Positions 47,701-64,000 of a DNA stretch of 64,000 nt are shown here, in pieces. This DNA comes from Himantopus leucocephalus (lineage: Eukaryota > Chordata > Aves > Charadriiformes > Recurvirostridae). The position numbers and the translations under genes were made by a program. The DNA is taken from contig RSEF01000019.1 of assembly GCA_003993805.1 (NCBI GenBank), positions 6,316,886 to 6,380,885 of the forward strand, written 5' to 3'. How positions within the stretch are numbered: the stretch's first letter is position 1; every line of letters starts with the position of its first letter. The notes below the pieces were generated by a model, which was not told where the DNA came from, made no database searches, and was given only the letters and a program-made list of their open reading frames with translations.

Positions 47701-48378
47701 GTTTATAGAAGTGTTTCCCTCTCCTCCCACTGGAAAAAAAAAACCAAACCAAAACAAAACAAACCACTCAGGTTTCATACAACAGGTTGGGAGGCTTTAT
47801 CTCATGCCCGAGGCTGCAGCGGTGGCTGGAGGCTGCAATGCTGCAGAGATATGTGTGGGGTGATGACCAGCAGTTTGGCACTGGTGTGATAACTGTTCCC
47901 ATCTCTGTTCCACACTGCGCCCAAGTGTGGAGGGCCCCAGCTTGCAGCAGCTGAGACCAACCAGAAGTTGGGCTCAGCCTCTCTTCTTTCTCCTTCCCAG
48001 GTGATTATCTGCTTTGGTATTGCAGTGCTGCTCCATCAGTACGTTGGGTTTGCCCTTGTGGCTTTACTGGTGGAGATTAACTCCATCTTCCTCCACCTGC
48101 GGCAGATCCTGCTCATGGCCAACCTGGTGCACACCACCTGCTACCGCCTCAACAGCATCATCAACCTGGGCACCTACGTGGTGTTTCGCATCGCCACGCT
48201 GGCCTGGATGACCCGCTGGCTCTTCCTCAACCGGGAGAACGTGCCCCCGGCAACGTATGCTGTGGGCACGGTGGGCATGGCAATCATGACGCCCATGAAC
48301 ATCATCCTCTTCTACCGCCTGCTGCGTAGTGACTTCTTCAAGTCCAGTCGAGATGTGCAGCAGAAAAAGGAGCAATAG
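44738..48378 (+). CDS. TLCD2: TLC domain-containing protein 2, complete, 4 exons
   Basis: Multi-pass plasma-membrane protein with a TRAM/LAG1/CLN8 domain. TLCD1/2 are known to limit long-chain polyunsaturated phospholipids and so affect membrane fluidity. Exons 44738-44919, 45317-45399, 46302-46384 and 48001-48378 are all GT/AG and in phase, giving 241 residues. The start MALSPGLLLVAGSFAAF fits the human N terminus, although the frame stays open upstream to 44411. Family landmarks are SLAHSVLSGGGAL, GYFLEDFVDML, a His-His pair in LLFHHSV, and VEINSIFLHLRQILL. Several hydrophobic spans follow, and the protein ends in a basic, Lys/Gln-rich tail. TLCD1 is similar, but the position next to PRPF8 and MIR22HG identifies TLCD2. 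Intron 1 holds a 100-N gap. Confidence 0.93.
44977..45076. other. Assembly gap (100 N) in TLCD2 intron 1
   Basis: Exactly 100 N, the usual placeholder for a gap of unknown size. The flanking sequence is GC-rich on the left and purine-rich, repetitive GGGGACAGG-like on the right. Confidence 0.99.
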
Positions 48379-49299
48379 CCCCGTTCTCTGCAGCGTCTAG
48401 GGGATGAGCAGCCCTGAGCCTGTGGAGGAGCAAAGCGCAGTGGAGAGTGCACGTGGCTGTTTCAGTAACTTGTGTGGAGGATCCACGCTAACAGAGCATC
48501 TGGGCTTTTCTTGTGGCTGCAGATCCTGGGCCCTTCACAGCAGAGAAGGTGCTCACGGACCAGGCACTGGGGCTCTGCTTCCCCGGCACCTTTGGATGAC
48601 GTGGTTGGACGATCGGGAGCTGCTTAGAGACAGCTCTCGCAGCTCCCTGAGGCACCACTGAGATGAGAAGGGAGCAGAAGAGCACTGTTTCCCCACTGCT
48701 GTTCTGGACATCCAAACACTACGGTGTGTTTCTAACCCCTTCGGTGCTGCAGCCCACTGTGTCCCATTGGCCAGGGGACACTGTGCTCAGCTCCGCATTC
48801 TCTGTGGCACTTCCCATGGGAGCACAACCAGGCAAGAGAGGCTCCATGGCTTCGCCCTCCAGGCCAGGGCCAGTAAAAGCCAAATCCTGCACTCATGAGT
48901 CCTCCCCGAGGAGATTGTCCCAGGTGGGTGATGGAGGGAGAGGCTGAGACCTGTCTGGGTGGGATAATGCCCACTGTGGGGTCCAGGCTGGGGACAGAGC
49001 ATGGGGCAGCGGGTGCTGCTGTGCTGTGCTGGGGAATGGGTGGCCAATTTCTCCTGGCAACTGGAGCTTTTTCCATGTTGTTTTGTTCCCAGATATGTTA
49101 AGTGCCCATAAATGAGTGTGGGAGAGTGCGAGTCGCTGGGCAGGATGATGCTGTGTGATGGTCACTTCCCACAGACGTGGATTTTTCAGGCATAGGCATC
49201 TATTAGGATTTAGGCATCTATTAGGAATGAAAAATTCTGCTGCAGAGCCCAGTGTAACACTTTTATCAGCAGCAAGAGCTCTTACTAACACGAGCTTTT

Positions 49300-49305
49300 A
49301 ATAAA
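49300..49305 (+). terminator. TLCD2: TLCD2 polyadenylation signal
   Basis: AATAAA about 920 bases after the TLCD2 stop is the first canonical signal downstream, giving a 3' UTR of roughly 48379-49325. Confidence 0.6.
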
Positions 49306-49324
49306 TGGCTGCAAATGCAACGGC

Positions 49325-51450
49325 TTGAGGGGAAGGGGCTTAGAGGGAAAAAAAGGACTCAGATCCCAGCCTGCTCCAGAGGTATCACTGCTTTGCACAG
49401 TGCTTCTTATCCTCTGTCTCCCCACCACGGAGTAAAAATACACTGTACACTGGCACAGTCTACCTCTCTTGGGGTTTTTTTCTCCCCGCTCCTTTCTATG
49501 GAGGAAGATGAAGGTTTCTCCTGTTCCTGCTGATGCTCTCCTGCCCTCCTGCGCAAGGGGAGGCTGCGCTTCCCTTGGCGCTGGTGACTGGGAGGCTAAA
49601 TGGCAGCAGGACAAGTGCCAGCTCCCGCTGTGGCTCTGCCTTTAGCTCTGCTGCACCGAGCCGCTTGCGACCTGCGGGGTTAAGAAAGTGCTGGCTGTGA
49701 AATAGGGCAGGCTGCAGGCAGAGCACCCAGCATGTGGCTTCGCTGCTCTCACTCCCGATGCTGGAAGCTGACTTGCAGCAAAGCTAGGATCCCTGTGGTT
49801 CGCTCTGCTTGTCCTTGGTGGCTTCCTAGGACAAGGAATCAGAATTGAAAAGTTTTTTTTTACTCCACATTTCCTTTTCCCCACCGATTCCCACGCGCTG
49901 AACTGTTCCCCAGCAGCCGAGCACCGTGTATAAAAGCAAGATCATCCCACTCAGGGTTATGTGTACCAGTTCTGAGAAATCCACTGGATCTGTCGTGCTT
50001 TGTGTGTCAAATAACCTTTAACTCAAAAATCTCTCCTTTGGTTTGAAAAGCTGGGGGACAGGCTGAAACAACACGCTGCTTGGAGTGGGCGGCACTTGTT
50101 TGGAGGAGGAAAATAAGGGAGCAGACACATTTCTGCCTGGGCAGGGAAAGACGAGTGATGCATGTGGGCAGGGGGAGGCTGGAGATGACTCGTGGCCAAA
50201 GCTGCTTACGTTTCTATTTGTGGAGAGCGTAGGGAAGCTTGCAGGTGCTGGAGATACCTACTCCGTGTTTGGGTTTGTCACCTCAAGCGGTGTTTAGCTG
50301 CCCATGTGCCTCTCGCAGCTCCTAGCCGGAGCAGAGCTGGCAGCTGGGGCTTTCTCTTTGGCTTGACCCATTTACACCCAGTTTTTCAGGAGCTGCTCCG
50401 CCGATCCCTGCCCTTACCACAGCCTCTGCGCCTGCTCAGCAACGCTGGCTCTGTCGTCCGGCCTCTGCCCACACCAGGGACGTTTCTCAAGGCCTGGATT
50501 GTGTTACCGCATTCTTGCCGTCACGTGGATGTCGTGTACCCCGGCCACGCGGGGTTGCGGGCCTGGGAATCCTGTTTCAGGAGCCTCTAATCAGACGTGA
50601 TTTTCCCACAGCGCTACGGTGGGATAAGTGGCGGCTTTGCAGGTCACTGCAGCCGGACACGGCGGTACCCTGTGTGTGTCCCTCCTGATGGAAAATGCCA
50701 CAGCCTTGGCTTGAAGGGCTTTGGGAAGGGATCTGCCCCTCTAATCCCCCCATACAGGGGTTCATAGGGCTAGAGGCAGTGTCTCCATAAGGGAATCACT
50801 CGCTAGGGAGCCATGCCCCAGCCTGCCACCCACCCGCACCCCCTTCAGCCCCATCCCACATCCCAGGAGCCAAGATCCCCTCCAGCAAAGGCCCCTCTCC
50901 CCATGGGGACCCCCCAGGGAACCCCCATCCTGCCGAAGCCTTAAGGTGAGCGACCGTCCGGCTGCAGGGTGGCCCATGGCGATGGGTTGAGCCCACTTGT
51001 CTGCCTGCAGTGAGCTGGACCTTGTGGTTTCACAGGGCCCTGGGCAGGAGCAGGGGGACGGGGGACGCTGTGCTCCCGGGGGTCGGGGGGCGGGAAGGGG
51101 GTGGCTACTTGCTGAGGCATTAAGGGCCATAGTACGGCCATGGGGACAGCGCTGGGGGATGGAGGCGTCGCTCCCCGGGGTCTCTGGGACGCTGTGTCCT
51201 CCTGCCCTGCCTGGGGCTGTGGGGTGGGCCCAGGCCCGGGGGTGGGGAGGTGGCACGGGGGTGGCCCAGGCAGGCACTGCCCCCACGGAGGCGGCTCTAC
51301 AGGCCCTGCGCCACGTCGCCCCACGGGAGAACACCCCGATCCCACAAGACCCCACGGCGGAGCGGGGCGGTGGTGGCCCCACACGGGCCCCCCCTCGCCC
51401 CGGAGCGTCGCTTGCCGCACAGCGCCCCCGACAGGGAGCGTGGGGTGATC
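49325..51450. other. Intergenic DNA between TLCD2 and the PRPF8 promoter
   Basis: I see nothing with homology or splice support. GC content rises from about 50.8 kb into the PRPF8 CpG island. The long overlapping frames on both strands in 50.8-51.8 kb are typical of stop-poor GC-rich DNA. Confidence 0.5.
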
Positions 51451-51459
51451 TGTGCCAGG

Positions 51460-51786
51460 CGTTGTCCAATCAGAGCCGGCGCCGAGCTGTCACCGTTACC
51501 TCTCTCCGCCAATCGAAAGCAGCGAAGGGCAGGACCGGAGAAGGCCGGGCACCCCACCGGAAGTATACTACAGGCACAACTTCCTTTTCTCGTCTCTCCT
51601 TGGTCCCGCCTTCTGCCCCTCCTCCGCATTCTGATGGGCTGTGCCTGCTGTCTCCGAGGCTCCTCGAAAGCTCATTGGACAGCCCTCCTGCCTGCGCGCC
51701 CCGCCCACATCCGGGTCTCTGAGGCGCGGTGGCGACGGCGCTGGGCCGCCATTGTGGTGGGGAAGCGCGGGGCGTTGCGGCAGCTG
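51460..51786 (+). promoter_or_regulatory. PRPF8: PRPF8 promoter and non-coding first exon
   Basis: TATA-less CpG-island promoter. CCAAT boxes occur at about 51467 and 51510, an inverted one at about 51674, an ETS site ACCGGAAGT near 51555, and pyrimidine-rich CTTCCTTTTCTC near 51580. A YY1-like GCCGCCATTGTGG sits near 51748. The first exon ends at 51786 (GCGGCAGCTG then GTGAGG) and is spliced to 51907. The transcription start is probably between 51590 and 51730. Confidence 0.65.
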
Positions 51787-51916
51787 GTGAGGGTGAACGG
51801 GGGGTGATGGGGGTCCGTGGGTGGGCGGGGGTGCCGCTGGGGATGGCGGGGGAGAGGTCGGGGGTGGCCCCGGCCCCTCTCTGAGCCCCTCTCTCCACCC
51901 CCGCAGGTGCGTCGCC

Positions 51917-63825
<11,909 letters not shown>

Positions 63826-64000
63826 TAAGAGAAACTTTGATGTGGCCTTGTCTTGCAGACTGGAGCTTAGTGGTGCACCAGAAGGAGTCCTCGGCTCAAG
63901 CTGTACTGATTCTGTTGAGCCTTTTCCATTTTTCAGTCATTGAGCACACTGCATAGTTCAGTTCTGAGGGCACCTGGGCTTGGGCTGTAAATGAACTTCA

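Noticed and set aside
44738..48378. Identity as TLCD1 instead of TLCD2
   Set aside because: Some residues resemble TLCD1, but the position between MIR22HG and PRPF8 and the N-terminal match favour TLCD2.

Overview
This is vertebrate genomic DNA, and almost certainly from a bird. The evidence is a CR1 LINE 3' end typical of avian genomes, compact GC-rich introns, and reconstructed proteins that match known vertebrate families along their whole length. The gene order SERPINF2 - WDR81 - MIR22HG - (AIFM3-like) - TLCD2 - PRPF8 is that of human 17p13.3, apart from one extra gene. All exon models were built by hand from splice sites and homology. For each complete coding gene the exon lengths sum to an exact multiple of three.

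Layout. (1) About 1.44-9.45 kb, minus strand: SERPINF2 (alpha-2-antiplasmin), complete, 517 codons plus stop. (2) About 10.6-23.35 kb, minus strand: WDR81, complete, 1909 codons, with one 3.57-kb main coding exon and a minisatellite in its first intron. (3) About 23.3-27.26 kb: a very GC-rich CpG island. WDR81 leaves it on the minus strand and the MIR22 host transcript on the plus strand, with the mir-22 hairpin in a downstream exon at 26.9 kb. (4) About 29.77-37.7 kb, minus strand: an 18-coding-exon Rieske/FAD-NAD oxidoreductase of the AIFM3 type, 533 codons. From memory, mammals have no gene between MIR22HG and TLCD2. (5) 44.7-49.3 kb, plus strand: TLCD2, 241 codons, behind a GC-rich minisatellite and an overlapping upstream ORF. 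(6) 51.7 kb to the end, plus strand: PRPF8, 27 coding exons covering the first ~1502 of ~2335 residues; the gene runs off the right edge.

The genes do not form an operon or a pathway; each has its own promoter. Shared control is plausible only at the WDR81/MIR22HG divergent promoter. The rest is UTR, intron and intergenic DNA. There are two runs of N (25283-25305 and 44977-45076) and five single N. Two of the single N have near-duplicate sequence on both sides, which suggests unmerged contig overlaps. I found no wholly new molecular system. The items most worth following up are the extra AIFM3-like gene, the altered N- and C-terminal regions of antiplasmin, the two-part CpG-island promoter above mir-22, and the TLCD2 upstream ORF.
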